Part shown: one piece after another, positions 1 to 7,042 of the stretch
Layout: each line of letters opens with the position of its first letter
How positions within the stretch are numbered: the first letter of the stretch is position 1
Assembly (NCBI GenBank): GCA_017621295.1
Contig: JAGATI010000069.1
Coordinates: forward strand, 1 to 10,547
Direction: 5' to 3'
Length of the DNA stretch: 10,547 bases
From: Clostridia bacterium
GTDB taxonomy: Bacteria; Bacillota_A; Clostridia; TANB77; CAG-508
Notes under the pieces: generated by a model
Told to the model about the DNA's origin: nothing
Database searches by the model: none
The model's input: only the letters and a program-made list of their open reading frames with translations
Program-made: the position numbers and the translations under genes

Positions 1-31
1 TCCGAGTATATCTTCTTACTTTTCTTGCCAT
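1..31 (-). CDS. Start of a leftward gene, possible site-specific recombinase (partial)
   Basis: Only the first ten codons are in the window: MARKVRRYT followed by a CGG codon. The start is convincing because a perfect AAAGGAGG lies ten bases upstream of the ATG (42-50 on the complement). Basic starts of this kind are common in the serine recombinases of clostridial conjugative elements, and a recombinase at the edge of such an element is expected, but ten residues cannot prove it. The tenth codon is CGG followed by A, the same CGGA string found at frame breaks in the transfer genes, so this gene may change frame just beyond the window edge. Confidence 0.45.
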   Translation of the reverse strand, partial: MARKVRRYTR

Positions 32-118
32 ATAATAATGACCTCCTTTAACTTTTGATTTATCTATTTTACATCTATCGTTAAAGAATGTCTATACGAC
101 TTTTCTTCTAGCGCTTAC

Positions 119-400
119 ATGCAAGATGCAATAAAATATATGAAAAGTATAGATTGTTTTGAATTATATTGTGTTGACAATGATAAAGAATTTGCAAAAA
201 AACTAATTTATAATGCTGAAATAGATATTGAGGATGTAATTGATTATGCAGATTTATCAAAACTAGGGAGAGACTATATTTGTGATAAAAACATAGATAG
301 AACAGATTATGGATATTTGGAACAACAACAAAGCCTAGTAGGAGAATTACAAACTGAAAATGAGTCAGTTGACGATGAGGAGGATGAAGAATTAGAATGA
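119..400 (+). pseudogene. ArdA-like antirestriction protein, C-terminal part, 5'-truncated
   Basis: The 93 residues resemble the last part of ArdA, a DNA-mimic protein that blocks type I restriction enzymes and protects DNA arriving by conjugation. The pattern seen is a short helix (MQDAIKYMKS), an acidic VDND stretch, then IDYADLSKLGRD and DYGYLE, which match the IDY..(Y/L)GRD......G..E pattern near the ArdA C-terminus. ArdA is usually about 160-170 residues, so roughly the first 90 are missing. The ATG at 119 has no ribosome binding site, and the frame is open upstream only to a stop at 56-58 without another start, which suggests that the 5' part was lost at a junction near 95-118. A highly acidic tail (residues about 78-93) follows the ArdA-like part. 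The stop overlaps the next gene start as ATGA. It could still be expressed as a short protein; no rescue start is visible. Confidence 0.55.
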
Positions 401-951
401 AAAATACAAATGTTACAATTAAAGATATACAAATAGATTTGGAAGAACTTGATACAGAGTATAGAGAGGCACTTGCAAAAGCTATTATGGATTTAAAGTA
501 CATAAATAAATCACCATTAGAAATGAGTATGGGCACAGAAGAAGAAAAAGAAGAACTTGATAAAGTTTATAATAAAGATTTGAGACCATATCAAATTGAG
601 GAAATTATAAGATTTATTTCTAAAGAAATGAAAGACGATTTTCAATTTGAAGAGTACAAACCTATCGAAGAAAAGTATCTTAAAATTGCAGAGGATAGTA
701 AAGAAAAAAAGAAACCTAAATGTGCATTAATTGGACAGGATGGAAACATTTTTAATCTAATGGGAATTGCATCGAGAACTCTAAAACATAATGGGATGAG
801 AGAAGAAGCTGAAGAGATGGTTAATAGAATTACTAACTCACATAGTTACTATGATGCGATTGCAATTATAGGAGAATATGTTGATATATCTGACAATGAA
901 TATGAAGATGAAGACGATGAAGATTACTACGATGATGAAGAATTTGAGTAG
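397..951 (+). CDS. Hypothetical protein with acidic tail, mobile-element type
   Basis: A 184-residue soluble protein. The front half (1-100) is helical and rich in Glu/Lys. Residues about 108-165 form a compact block starting CALIGQDGNIFNLMGIASRTL and ending near IIGEYVDI; I recall similar 60-residue modules (G.DGN.F...G...R.L) in phage, plasmid and ICE proteins of Firmicutes without a known function. The last 20 residues are almost all Asp, Glu and Tyr. The start is translationally coupled to the ArdA-like gene by an ATGA overlap, with GAGGAGG about ten bases upstream. Its place next to an antirestriction gene and just before oriT suggests early expression in a recipient cell, but that is inference. 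No catalytic motif, membrane segment or signal peptide is visible. Confidence 0.75.
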   Translation: MKNTNVTIKDIQIDLEELDTEYREALAKAIMDLKYINKSPLEMSMGTEEEKEELDKVYNKDLRPYQIEEIIRFISKEMKDDFQFEEYKPIEEKYLKIAEDSKEKKKPKCALIGQDGNIFNLMGIASRTLKHNGMREEAEEMVNRITNSHSYYDAIAIIGEYVDISDNEYEDEDDEDYYDDEEFE

Positions 952-960
952 AAATACCCT

Positions 961-1120
961 TAATTTTCGAGTGCAACAAAAGTGCACCCCATAATTTGAG
1001 AGTGGACTCGCTAAAAGCCTCGCTTTTAGGCTGTTCACGGGAGTCGAGTAGACTCCCTGTTCCTGCAAAATTGCCTGAGGGCAATTTTGAACGACTGAGG
1101 TTGGGAGAAAGGAGGGAGTT
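961..1120 (+). other. oriT: Probable origin of transfer (oriT)
   Basis: This non-coding stretch is richer in G and C than its surroundings and contains three consecutive inverted repeats: CTAAAAGC/GCTTTTAG (1011-1018, 1022-1029), GGGAGTC/GACTCCC (1039-1045, 1051-1057) and a perfect ten-base pair CAAAATTGCC/GGCAATTTTG (1066-1075, 1080-1089). A repeated GTGCA motif (971-975, 982-986) lies to the left. The string TTCCTGC at 1060-1066 resembles the nic region of IncP-type (MOBP) origins, (A/T)TCCTG|C, placing a possible nick between 1065 and 1066, exactly at the foot of the third repeat. It sits directly upstream of a ribbon-helix-helix protein and close to a MobP-type relaxase, the usual place for oriT. 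The assignment rests on structure and context; the nick position is inference. Confidence 0.65.
1066..1089. repeat. Perfect 10-bp inverted repeat next to putative nic
   Basis: CAAAATTGCC and GGCAATTTTG are separated by TGAG. It is the strongest hairpin of the oriT region and begins at the base after the proposed nick. There is no T-run behind it, so a transcription terminator is unlikely. Confidence 0.8.
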
Positions 1121-1585
1121 TTGGAGGTTGAAAATAAACAAGAGAAGTTAGTAAGAATTGCAATAAATATTCCTGAAAGTAAAAGGGATATGATCCAAAA
1201 AGTTGTTGCAAAAAGTTCATATAATAATGTTTCAGAGTTTGTTAGAGCAGGAATTGATAAGGAATTAGATATTCAAATGTATAAGGATAATCTTGACTTT
1301 GTAATTAAAGAATTGAGTAAATTAATTGATATGAAGTTAGATGGATTTATCAATTCTCAAAGAAAATTATATGCTAATAATGTAAGAATAAGTGCAGTAA
1401 ATACTTATGCAGTTGGTGAAATGATGAAACGAATATTAGGTGATGAATTTCACAATGATTTTATTGGAATTGTAAAAAGTGCAAGAGAAAAAGCTAACTA
1501 TTTTGTTAGTAGAAAAACAGAAGATATATCAAAAGAAGAACTTGCAGACTTTTATAGTATAGGTAATGTATATAGAAAAGAATAA
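1121..1585 (+). CDS. Ribbon-helix-helix relaxosome accessory protein (MobC-like)
   Basis: A 154-residue protein whose first 50 residues look like a ribbon-helix-helix DNA-binding domain: a beta strand (KLVRIAINIPESK), a helix (RDMIQKVVAKS) and a second helix (VSEFVRAGIDKEL). The remaining residues are helical and may form a coiled coil for oligomerisation. Proteins of this kind bind repeats in oriT, load the relaxase and often repress their own operon. It starts with TTG; no ATG lies in frame before residue 24, and the GGAGGG at 1111-1116 fixes the start. It lies immediately after the proposed oriT and two genes before the relaxase, which supports the role. Fold assignment is fairly secure from the pattern; the exact family is not. 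Confidence 0.75.
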   Translation: MEVENKQEKLVRIAINIPESKRDMIQKVVAKSSYNNVSEFVRAGIDKELDIQMYKDNLDFVIKELSKLIDMKLDGFINSQRKLYANNVRISAVNTYAVGEMMKRILGDEFHNDFIGIVKSAREKANYFVSRKTEDISKEELADFYSIGNVYRKE

Positions 1586-1608
1586 TTTAGATTTTTAGAA
1601 TCTAAATT
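1584..1608. repeat. Perfect 10-bp inverted repeat in the leader of the bS6-like gene
   Basis: AATTTAGATT (1584-1593) and AATCTAAATT (1599-1608) flank a TTTAG loop. It begins inside the stop codon of the RHH gene and ends directly before the GAAAGGA ribosome binding site of the bS6-like gene. It could be a protein operator or an RNA hairpin that affects translation. There is no T-run, so it is not a typical terminator. Confidence 0.6.
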
Positions 1609-1622
1609 GAAAGGATATCATT

Positions 1623-1955
1623 ATGAAAAAATATGAAAGTATAATAATTTTTAATCCTGAAATTGAAGAGGATGAAAAAAATAAAAAGATAAAGCAATAT
1701 AAAAAGTACATAAAAGAATTAACTGATGCAAAAGTTGGAGCACAAGATTTAGGCAAGAGAACTTTAGCATATGATGTAAAAGGTCATAAGCAAGGTTATT
1801 TTGCAGTATTTAATTTAGGATGCAATCCTGAACAACTTTGTGAGTTAGAAAGCAAATATAGGACAGATAAAGATGTAATAAAATTTATGGATATTGAACA
1901 AGATGAGAACTATTTTGAAGACGAAGATTCCGAAGAGGATGAACAAGAAATGTAA
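1623..1955 (+). CDS. Ribosomal protein bS6 paralogue on the mobile element
   Basis: The 110-residue protein follows the pattern of ribosomal protein S6 from end to end: MKKYESIIIFNPEIEEDE at the start (first strand and acidic turn), DLGKRTLAYDVKGHKQGYFAVF in the middle (compare WGKRRLAY and EGYY in classical S6), and LESKYRTDKDVIKFM near residue 90 (compare LE..LR...DVLR). Length fits (95-100 plus a tail). It ends in a strongly acidic tail from about residue 92. In chromosomes rpsF stands with ssb and rpsR; here it lies between the oriT-binding protein and the relaxase, with no ssb or rpsR. bS6 normally binds S18 and 16S rRNA on the platform of the small subunit. Here it may work in the relaxosome as a nucleic-acid binder, or modify ribosomes; both are inference. 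Start is clear (GAAAGGA seven bases before ATG). Confidence 0.8.
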   Translation: MKKYESIIIFNPEIEEDEKNKKIKQYKKYIKELTDAKVGAQDLGKRTLAYDVKGHKQGYFAVFNLGCNPEQLCELESKYRTDKDVIKFMDIEQDENYFEDEDSEEDEQEM

Positions 1956-1958
1956 AAT

Positions 1959-3191
1959 ATGAGCAATTTAATTTTTATATTTAAAGCATATAATCCAAAT
2001 AAAAGAAGTACATATTTTAAGCATAAAACTTACACAGATTATATTGCAAATAGTGAATATGTTATTAGAAATGAAGGAACAACTCACGGATTATTTGGAA
2101 TAGTAGATAAGTTTCCTAATATACAAAGTGAAGAAAACTTATCAAATATAATTAATTATATTGATGACTTGGCAAAAGCTAAAGTTCCAATATATAGAGG
2201 TTTGGTTTCACTTACAGAATTTGATGCAGAGAGATTAGGCTACTACGATCAAGAAAAGTGGAAAAAGTTATTAGAAAATAGACTCCCAAGTATAGCAGAA
2301 AAATTGAACATAAAATTTAGTGATTTGCAGTATTTAGGAGCAGTTCATTATGAAGATGGACATCCACATCTGCAGTTTTTTGTTTGGAGTAAAACTAATA
2401 GAAATTATTTTATTAAATATAAAGAAATCAATAAAATGAGGAATGAGTTTATAAATGATGTTTTTAAAGAAGACTTACTTCCAATATATCAAGATAAGGA
2501 TTTGGCAAAGAAAAATATAACTGGTGAAAACTATATTTTACAAGAGTTAAAGAAGGCAAATCTTGATGAAAAGTTCGTAAGGGATTTAATGAAATATCAA
2601 AAGACTACATTTCAAAATCATCGAGTAAGAAGTGTTTTGAAAGATGAAGAAATAAAAGAAATAGTTGATGCAATGCTATTATTAAAAGATGAATTAAAAA
2701 ATACAACAGGAAGTATCAAATATGAATATATGAAGGTATATCCTGAAATACTTGCAAAAGTTAATGATATAGCAATTAGAATAATAGAGTTATCTCCACA
2801 ATGTCAAAATGAAATTGATAAGTATATTAAGGCTAAACAAAAATTAGCAGAATTTAAATATACAGATAATGATAAACTCGAAGATGCAAAACAAAAAATT
2901 GAAGAAGAGACTACAGAAGAAGTTATTAAATTAATAGGTAATCAAATTTTAGATATTGAAAGAGCTTGGATAAATGAAAGAAGTTCTAGTATGACATTTA
3001 TTAGAGCCAACAATGATACAAGAGATTTATTTGATAGTATTTTAACTATATTAGAATTCCAAGCTAATGAACAAAATAGATACAATAAATTTTATGAATT
3101 ACAATTAAAGAAACATTTGTCAAAACAAGCTAAAAAAGAACTTTCAAAACTAAAGCAAAATTCATCAGAATTCAATTGGGATGAATTCTAA
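1959..3191 (+). CDS. MobP-type (MobP3/MobL-like) relaxase
   Basis: A 410-residue conjugative relaxase, which nicks one strand at oriT, stays bound to the 5' end through a tyrosine and is carried with it into the recipient. The metal-binding motif is HYEDGHPHL with H130, H135 and H137, the HxxxxHxH signature of the family. It is preceded by RGLVSLTEFDAERLGY, W and IAEKLNI, which match what I know of MobP3-type proteins. Candidate catalytic tyrosines are Y19, Y25 and Y28. The C-terminal 250 residues are helical, lysine/glutamate rich, without a recognisable helicase or primase motif; the last residues may carry the secretion signal. The gene begins three bases after the bS6-like stop with only a weak, distant ribosome binding site, so translation is probably coupled. 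No in-frame CGG and no frame break. Confidence 0.85.
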   Translation: MSNLIFIFKAYNPNKRSTYFKHKTYTDYIANSEYVIRNEGTTHGLFGIVDKFPNIQSEENLSNIINYIDDLAKAKVPIYRGLVSLTEFDAERLGYYDQEKWKKLLENRLPSIAEKLNIKFSDLQYLGAVHYEDGHPHLQFFVWSKTNRNYFIKYKEINKMRNEFINDVFKEDLLPIYQDKDLAKKNITGENYILQELKKANLDEKFVRDLMKYQKTTFQNHRVRSVLKDEEIKEIVDAMLLLKDELKNTTGSIKYEYMKVYPEILAKVNDIAIRIIELSPQCQNEIDKYIKAKQKLAEFKYTDNDKLEDAKQKIEEETTEEVIKLIGNQILDIERAWINERSSSMTFIRANNDTRDLFDSILTILEFQANEQNRYNKFYELQLKKHLSKQAKKELSKLKQNSSEFNWDEF

Positions 3192-3268
3192 TTGGAGGTG
3201 ATGTATTTATAAAAATTTAAAACGAAGGGAGGAATTCAATTGCTGAATTGAGATAACAGGAGGTTGCT
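3192..3268 (+). promoter_or_regulatory. Leader with three ribosome binding sites before virD4
   Basis: Three Shine-Dalgarno-like strings follow each other: GGAGG (3194-3198), AGGGAGG (3226-3232) and AGGAGG (3258-3263). The second is spaced seven bases from a TTG that opens a three-codon reading frame (TTG CTG AAT, stop at 3249-3251). The third precedes the ATT proposed as the virD4 start. AATTCA/TGAATT (3234-3239, 3244-3249) can pair across the mini-frame. This could be a translated leader that controls virD4, or the remains of a lost small gene. Confidence 0.35.
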
Positions 3269-5167
3269 ATTAAACGAGGAATCTTATTAATAGTTGCTCT
3301 TATATTTAGTGTATGGATTACAGCATATTTTTCTGTATCAATACATTTTATAATGAGCAATAATTTTGATAGCTTATTACACATAAGTTTAGAATCAATA
3401 ATTCAAACTATAGTAAATAATAAACCAGTGCTAATAATCTTCATTATAAGTGAAGTAATTGTAGCATCTTTTTTATTGTTTATTTCAAATAATAAAAAAA
3501 ACATTTACCATAGTGAACAAGTAGAACTTACACCAAAGATAAAAGTTCCAAAACCAGTAGGTCAAGGTCAGTATGGCACAGGATGGTGGCTAAATAAAAA
3601 GGATTATGAAAAAGTTTTTGCCTGTAATGAAATTGATAGAAATGAAGTCTATAATGATGTTTCATTTTCTTCAGGTGGTATTATTACAAACTTTGAAAGG
3701 AAAGGGAATAAAGATAGAGTTTACTATATCAAAGATAATATTCATACATTATTAGTTGGAAGTTCAGGCTCTGGAAAGAGTAGGTCAATTATAATTCCAA
3801 CAATTACAATGCTTGGATTAGCAGGTGAAAATATTTTTATTTCTGATGTTAAGGGTGAGCTATATTTATATACTGCAGAGAAATTAAAAGAGCTAGGATA
3901 TAATGTAATTGCACTTGATTATATCAACTTTTTAAAAAGTAATTGGTATAATTATTTAGATATAATAATTAATGCAGTAGAAGATGACAATATACCTTTA
4001 GCTGAAAGTTTAGTTAGCGATATGGTTAATATTTTAGTGCAAAAAAATGATAAGACAGAGCCAATATGGACTAATGGAGAAATGTCTGTAATTAAGACTG
4101 CACTAATGGCAGTAATACTTGAAAACAAAGGCAACAGAGAACTTCAAACATTACCTAATGCTTATTACTTTGTTGCTGAAATGTTTAAAATAAATAAAGA
4201 CGGAAAAATGCCAATAGATTCATATATGGCAAATAAAGATGCAAACGATCCTATTAAAAAGTTTTATGCAGTAGCACGGAACAGCCCCTAGTAAAACAAG
4301 AGGGAGTTTTGTTGCGGCAGCACTTTCTACACTACAATTATTCATAAATGAATATGTTGCTAATTGTACACAAAAATCAGACTTTGATTTAAGGCAATTT
4401 GCAAGAGAGAAAACTGCAATTTATGTTTTATTACCAGATGATAGAGAAACATATCATAAACTTGCTAGTTTGTTGGTACAACAAATTTATACAAGTTTAG
4501 TAGAATTAAGTAGACAAGAAGGTGGAGAGCTAAAAATAAGGATGAACTTTGTGTTAGATGAGTTTGCAAATTTCACTAAAATAGATACATTTCAAAGTAT
4601 GTTAACAGTATCTAGACGGTAGAAACATACGATTTATAGTGTGCCTACAAAGTTTTGCACAAATTGAGGAAAAGTATGGAAAAGAAGGAGCACAAAATAT
4701 AATTGATAACTGTGCTTTGATTTATTTAAAGACTGGGAATGTTGATACTGCAACTAAAATTTCAGAAAGACTTCGGAACATATACTGCTCAAAGCTATGG
4801 TGAAAGTAGTAATTCAAATAATAAATTTGATAAAACAAGTAGCAGTATGAGTTTAATTTCTAGAAAACTTTTAACACCAGATGAAGTGTTAAAAATAGAA
4901 AATCCATATGCAATTGTAATGTTAGCAGGAAAGCCACCTGCAATTACAACTATACCTGACATTTCAAAAATGTATTTTAATAAACTAAATGGTATGGGAA
5001 CTAGAGAAGAAAACCTAGAGTTAAGAATTAGTAGAGAACTAAAGAGAAAAGAAAGACCAATTCAAGAAATTAAGATTTGGGATATATGGGAAAGCACAGA
5101 AGATAATGTAAAAATAAATAAAATTGATTTTATTAAGGATAAAATCCAAAGGAACAAGGAAGAATGA
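3269..5167 (+). CDS. virD4: VirD4/TraG-type coupling protein; needs three +1 frameshifts at CGG
   Basis: The type IV coupling protein is the ATPase that hands the relaxosome to the secretion channel. Read continuously it is 631 residues, a normal length: two membrane helices (about 2-21 and 54-73), Walker A GSSGSGKS at 164-171, and Walker B FVLDEF at 427-432. The frame changes by +1 at 4277, 4617 and 4774; at each an in-frame CGG is followed by the correct frame if the C is skipped, giving AVA-G-TAPSKTRGS, SR-G-RNIRF and ERL-G-TYTAQS (Gly 337, 450, 502). Without shifting, products stop at 4291, 4622 or soon after 4774. The first ATG is at 3353, but the membrane helix encoded upstream in the same frame shows that the gene begins earlier. 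The only well-placed candidate is ATT at 3269, five bases after AGGAGG. It overlaps the pilin gene by ATGA. Alternatives are a decayed gene or indel errors in the sequence. Confidence 0.85.
4277..4280 (+). promoter_or_regulatory. +1 frameshift site 1 (CGGA) in virD4
   Basis: The frame reads GCA CGG AAC AGC CCC TAG. Skipping C4277 gives GCA GGA ACA GCC CCT AGT, which continues with the conserved TAPSKTRGS stretch of coupling proteins. No Shine-Dalgarno string or slippery repeat lies upstream. Confidence 0.7.
4617..4620 (+). promoter_or_regulatory. +1 frameshift site 2 (CGGT) in virD4
   Basis: The frame reads TCT AGA CGG TAG, so CGG is followed directly by a stop codon. Skipping C4617 gives AGA GGT AGA AAC ATA, restoring SRGRNIRF and then LQSFAQIEEKYG, a typical coupling-protein segment after Walker B. 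Confidence 0.7.
4774..4777 (+). promoter_or_regulatory. +1 frameshift site 3 (CGGA) in virD4
   Basis: The frame reads AGA CTT CGG AAC and meets TGA nine codons after CGG. Skipping C4774 gives CTT GGA ACA TAT ACT, restoring ERLGTYTAQSYG, the LG.YT motif found near this place in TraG-type proteins. Confidence 0.7.
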
Positions 5168-5520
5168 AAAAAAGTTTAAAAGTTGTTGGAAAAGTATTAC
5201 TAGGAGTAATGCTTTTTTTAAGTCCTTTTATAAGTCAGACTGTATTGGGAGCTTCACTAGATGATAGTGTTTTAGTAACTGGAACAAAAAATCTAGTTAA
5301 TGCAATAATTAGTTGGCTTACAGGAATAGGTATAACAATTTGTGGAGGATATTTTATATACTATGTTTATTGCCTAAAAACAAATGATGAGGGTGAGAGA
5401 AGAAGAAATATTCAAAATATAAAAACTACATTAATTGCAATGATTTTAATAACTTGTGGTTTAGCAGTAATTAACACTATCTTAAGTTTCTATCAACAAA
5501 CTGGAACAGCTCCAGCGTAA
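5164..5520 (+). CDS. VirB2/TrbC-like pilin subunit
   Basis: A small (118-residue) membrane protein with a signal peptide (KKSLKVVGKVLLGVMLFL, likely cleavage after the VLGA near residue 30) followed by two hydrophobic segments (about 43-68 and 90-108) separated by a short charged loop (KTNDEGERRR). This is the layout of VirB2/TrbC pilins, which assemble in the channel or surface pilus of type IV secretion systems. It overlaps the virD4 stop by ATGA and is followed by the TrbL/VirB6-like gene, the usual neighbourhood. Sequence similarity to a named pilin is not visible by eye; the call rests on architecture and context. Confidence 0.65.
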   Translation: MKKSLKVVGKVLLGVMLFLSPFISQTVLGASLDDSVLVTGTKNLVNAIISWLTGIGITICGGYFIYYVYCLKTNDEGERRRNIQNIKTTLIAMILITCGLAVINTILSFYQQTGTAPA

Positions 5521-5539
5521 TAGAAGGATGGTGATTTAA

Positions 5540-6383
5540 ATGACTGATATGCTTGTAGAATTAATTCAGAACTTCATAGGTGGTTCTGAATCAACATTGA
5601 ATTCATTATTTAATGGTATGCTTAATTTAGTTTTTTATATTGAAAGAGAACTAATGTATATACCAGAAGGAACTATGTTTATGAAGGCAAGAATAGATTT
5701 CAATCAAATTTATCAAATTGTTTTTAATTTTGCTACATCGTTATTAGTTATAGTTTTTATTACAAAAGCAATTAAAACTTATTTTTTAATGCGAGAACGG
5801 AGATAATGAACAAAATCCTATGCAGTTAGTTGTTGGAATGTTAAAAGCAGTCATTGTAATGTTATGCTTTAGAGAAATATACACACTTGGTGTAGGAGTT
5901 GTTGAGGAATTCTTAAATTCAATTTTGGGAGTTGTAGATGTTAATAAAATAAATTTAGCAGAGGCACTTTCAAACAACATTCAAGGTGGTATATTCACGG
6001 CAGTTGCTTGTTTAGTAATGCTTATTTGTTGGCTGTTACTAATATGTCAATTTATAATGAAAGGTATTGAATTATTAGTTATGAGAGTTGCAATTCCATT
6101 TGCTTGTATAGGACTTCTGAATTCAGATGGTGGTGTATTTCCAGACTATGTTAGAAGTTTTTTAATGACGGCATTTACGGTAGTTATACAATTAACTTTA
6201 TTAAATATTTCAATAGCAACTATTATGATCAATAAGCTGATTTATGGTATAGCGATTGCAGTTGTAGCTGTAAATACTCCAGCTATAATGGGCAAATATA
6301 TGGTTAAACCATCGGCAAGCCCATTAAGAGCATTAGGAAATTCGGCAAGAACAATGAGAGCATTGTTGCCAAGGGGACATTAA
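5540..6383 (+). CDS. TrbL/VirB6-like channel protein; needs one +1 frameshift at CGG
   Basis: Read through the frame change it is a 280-residue polytopic membrane protein with hydrophobic segments at roughly 53-75, 95-112, 150-178, 185-200 and 208-245, matching the TrbL/VirB6 group that forms the inner-membrane channel. The frame from the ATG at 5540 (AGAAGGATGGTGA upstream) reaches CGG AGA TAA at 5798. Skipping C5798 gives LMRE-G-DNEQNPMQLVVG and an open frame to 6383. Without the shift only 88 residues are made, covering the first membrane segment. A second ATG at 5820 lacks a ribosome binding site and would begin in mid-domain, so two separate genes are unlikely. The stop overlaps the next start (TAATG). 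Confidence 0.8.
5798..5801 (+). promoter_or_regulatory. +1 frameshift site 4 (CGGA) in the virB6/trbL-like gene
   Basis: The frame reads CGA GAA CGG AGA TAA. Skipping C5798 gives GAA GGA GAT AAT GAA and joins the two halves of one membrane protein. As at the other sites there is no upstream Shine-Dalgarno stimulator of the prfB type. Confidence 0.7.
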
Positions 6384-7042
6384 TGGAGACATTAAATAAT
6401 GTTATAAATTCACTAAAAATAATAGGTATCTCTATTGCAGGAATAGCTTTTGTAGTTTTAATGATAAAAATTGTAGTTGAGCCTGAGATGAAGGGTAGAT
6501 ATTTAAAGCTAACTAAACATTTACTTTTAGCAACAATATTAATAACTGTTTCTCTAACTCTTGTCGATATTCCAAAATCATATTATGGAGATAAGATTGC
6601 AATTGTAGATGAAAAAGAATCTAAATCTACAATAGAAGAATTAAAAGATAAAGATTGCCAAGGAAGAGAAACATTAAATATTGATGGAAAGTGGTATGTT
6701 GTAACAGATTCAGGCAAGAAAATTGCAGGATTAGATGATAATGATTCACTAGATGATGTAAGTGTTGTAGGTTTTTATAGTACAGGAAAAGTTGTAGAAA
6801 ATGTAAGTTTTATAAGGCTTTTCTCTGAATCTCAAGGTACTTTTAAAGGGTATTTTGCAGATATCAAATATTATAGAGATTCAGATGGTATGATTTTTTC
6901 AAGAGATACTACTTATCCTGAATATCAAAGATTAAAGAATGAATTCAACGAAAAGAAAAGGCAAGAAGAGGAAGAAAAAAACAAGGAAAATAATTCAACT
7001 TCAGAAAATACTGAAGGGGGTGACTTTGCAAATGGAGGATAA
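6383..7042 (+). CDS. Membrane protein of the conjugation operon
   Basis: A 219-residue protein with two N-terminal hydrophobic segments (about 10-31 and 46-62), a layout seen in pilin-like or small channel proteins, then an extracytoplasmic or cytoplasmic soluble part (70-185) and a charged, low-complexity end (EEEEKNKENN, then Ser/Thr/Gly). The soluble part contains DGKWYVVTDSGKKI and a repeated pattern of strands but no motif I recognise. It lies between the VirB6-like gene and prgI, overlapping both (TAATG at its start; eleven bases with prgI at its end), which shows tight translational coupling and suggests a structural role in the channel. AAGGGG upstream supports the start. Confidence 0.7.
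   Translation: METLNNVINSLKIIGISIAGIAFVVLMIKIVVEPEMKGRYLKLTKHLLLATILITVSLTLVDIPKSYYGDKIAIVDEKESKSTIEELKDKDCQGRETLNIDGKWYVVTDSGKKIAGLDDNDSLDDVSVVGFYSTGKVVENVSFIRLFSESQGTFKGYFADIKYYRDSDGMIFSRDTTYPEYQRLKNEFNEKKRQEEEEKNKENNSTSENTEGGDFANGG

Noticed and set aside
92..118. Possible C-terminal tail (SARRKVV, stop) of another leftward gene before the one starting at 31.
   Set aside because: Only a few codons look gene-like; upstream of 118 this frame reads into the antisense of the ArdA-like gene without recognisable sequence.
108..536. Leftward open frame of 142 codons opposite the ArdA-like and next gene.
   Set aside because: Low-complexity, His/Leu/Ser-rich translation with no ribosome binding site; it mirrors AT-rich coding sequence on the other strand.
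838..1220. Leftward open frames across the oriT region.
   Set aside because: No ribosome binding sites, compositions of antisense type, and they cross the inverted repeats.
4277..5801. Plain pseudogenes from random indels in virD4 and virB6.
   Set aside because: All five breaks are the same event in the same codon phase, and the rest of the genes is intact. It is kept as the main alternative together with base-calling error.
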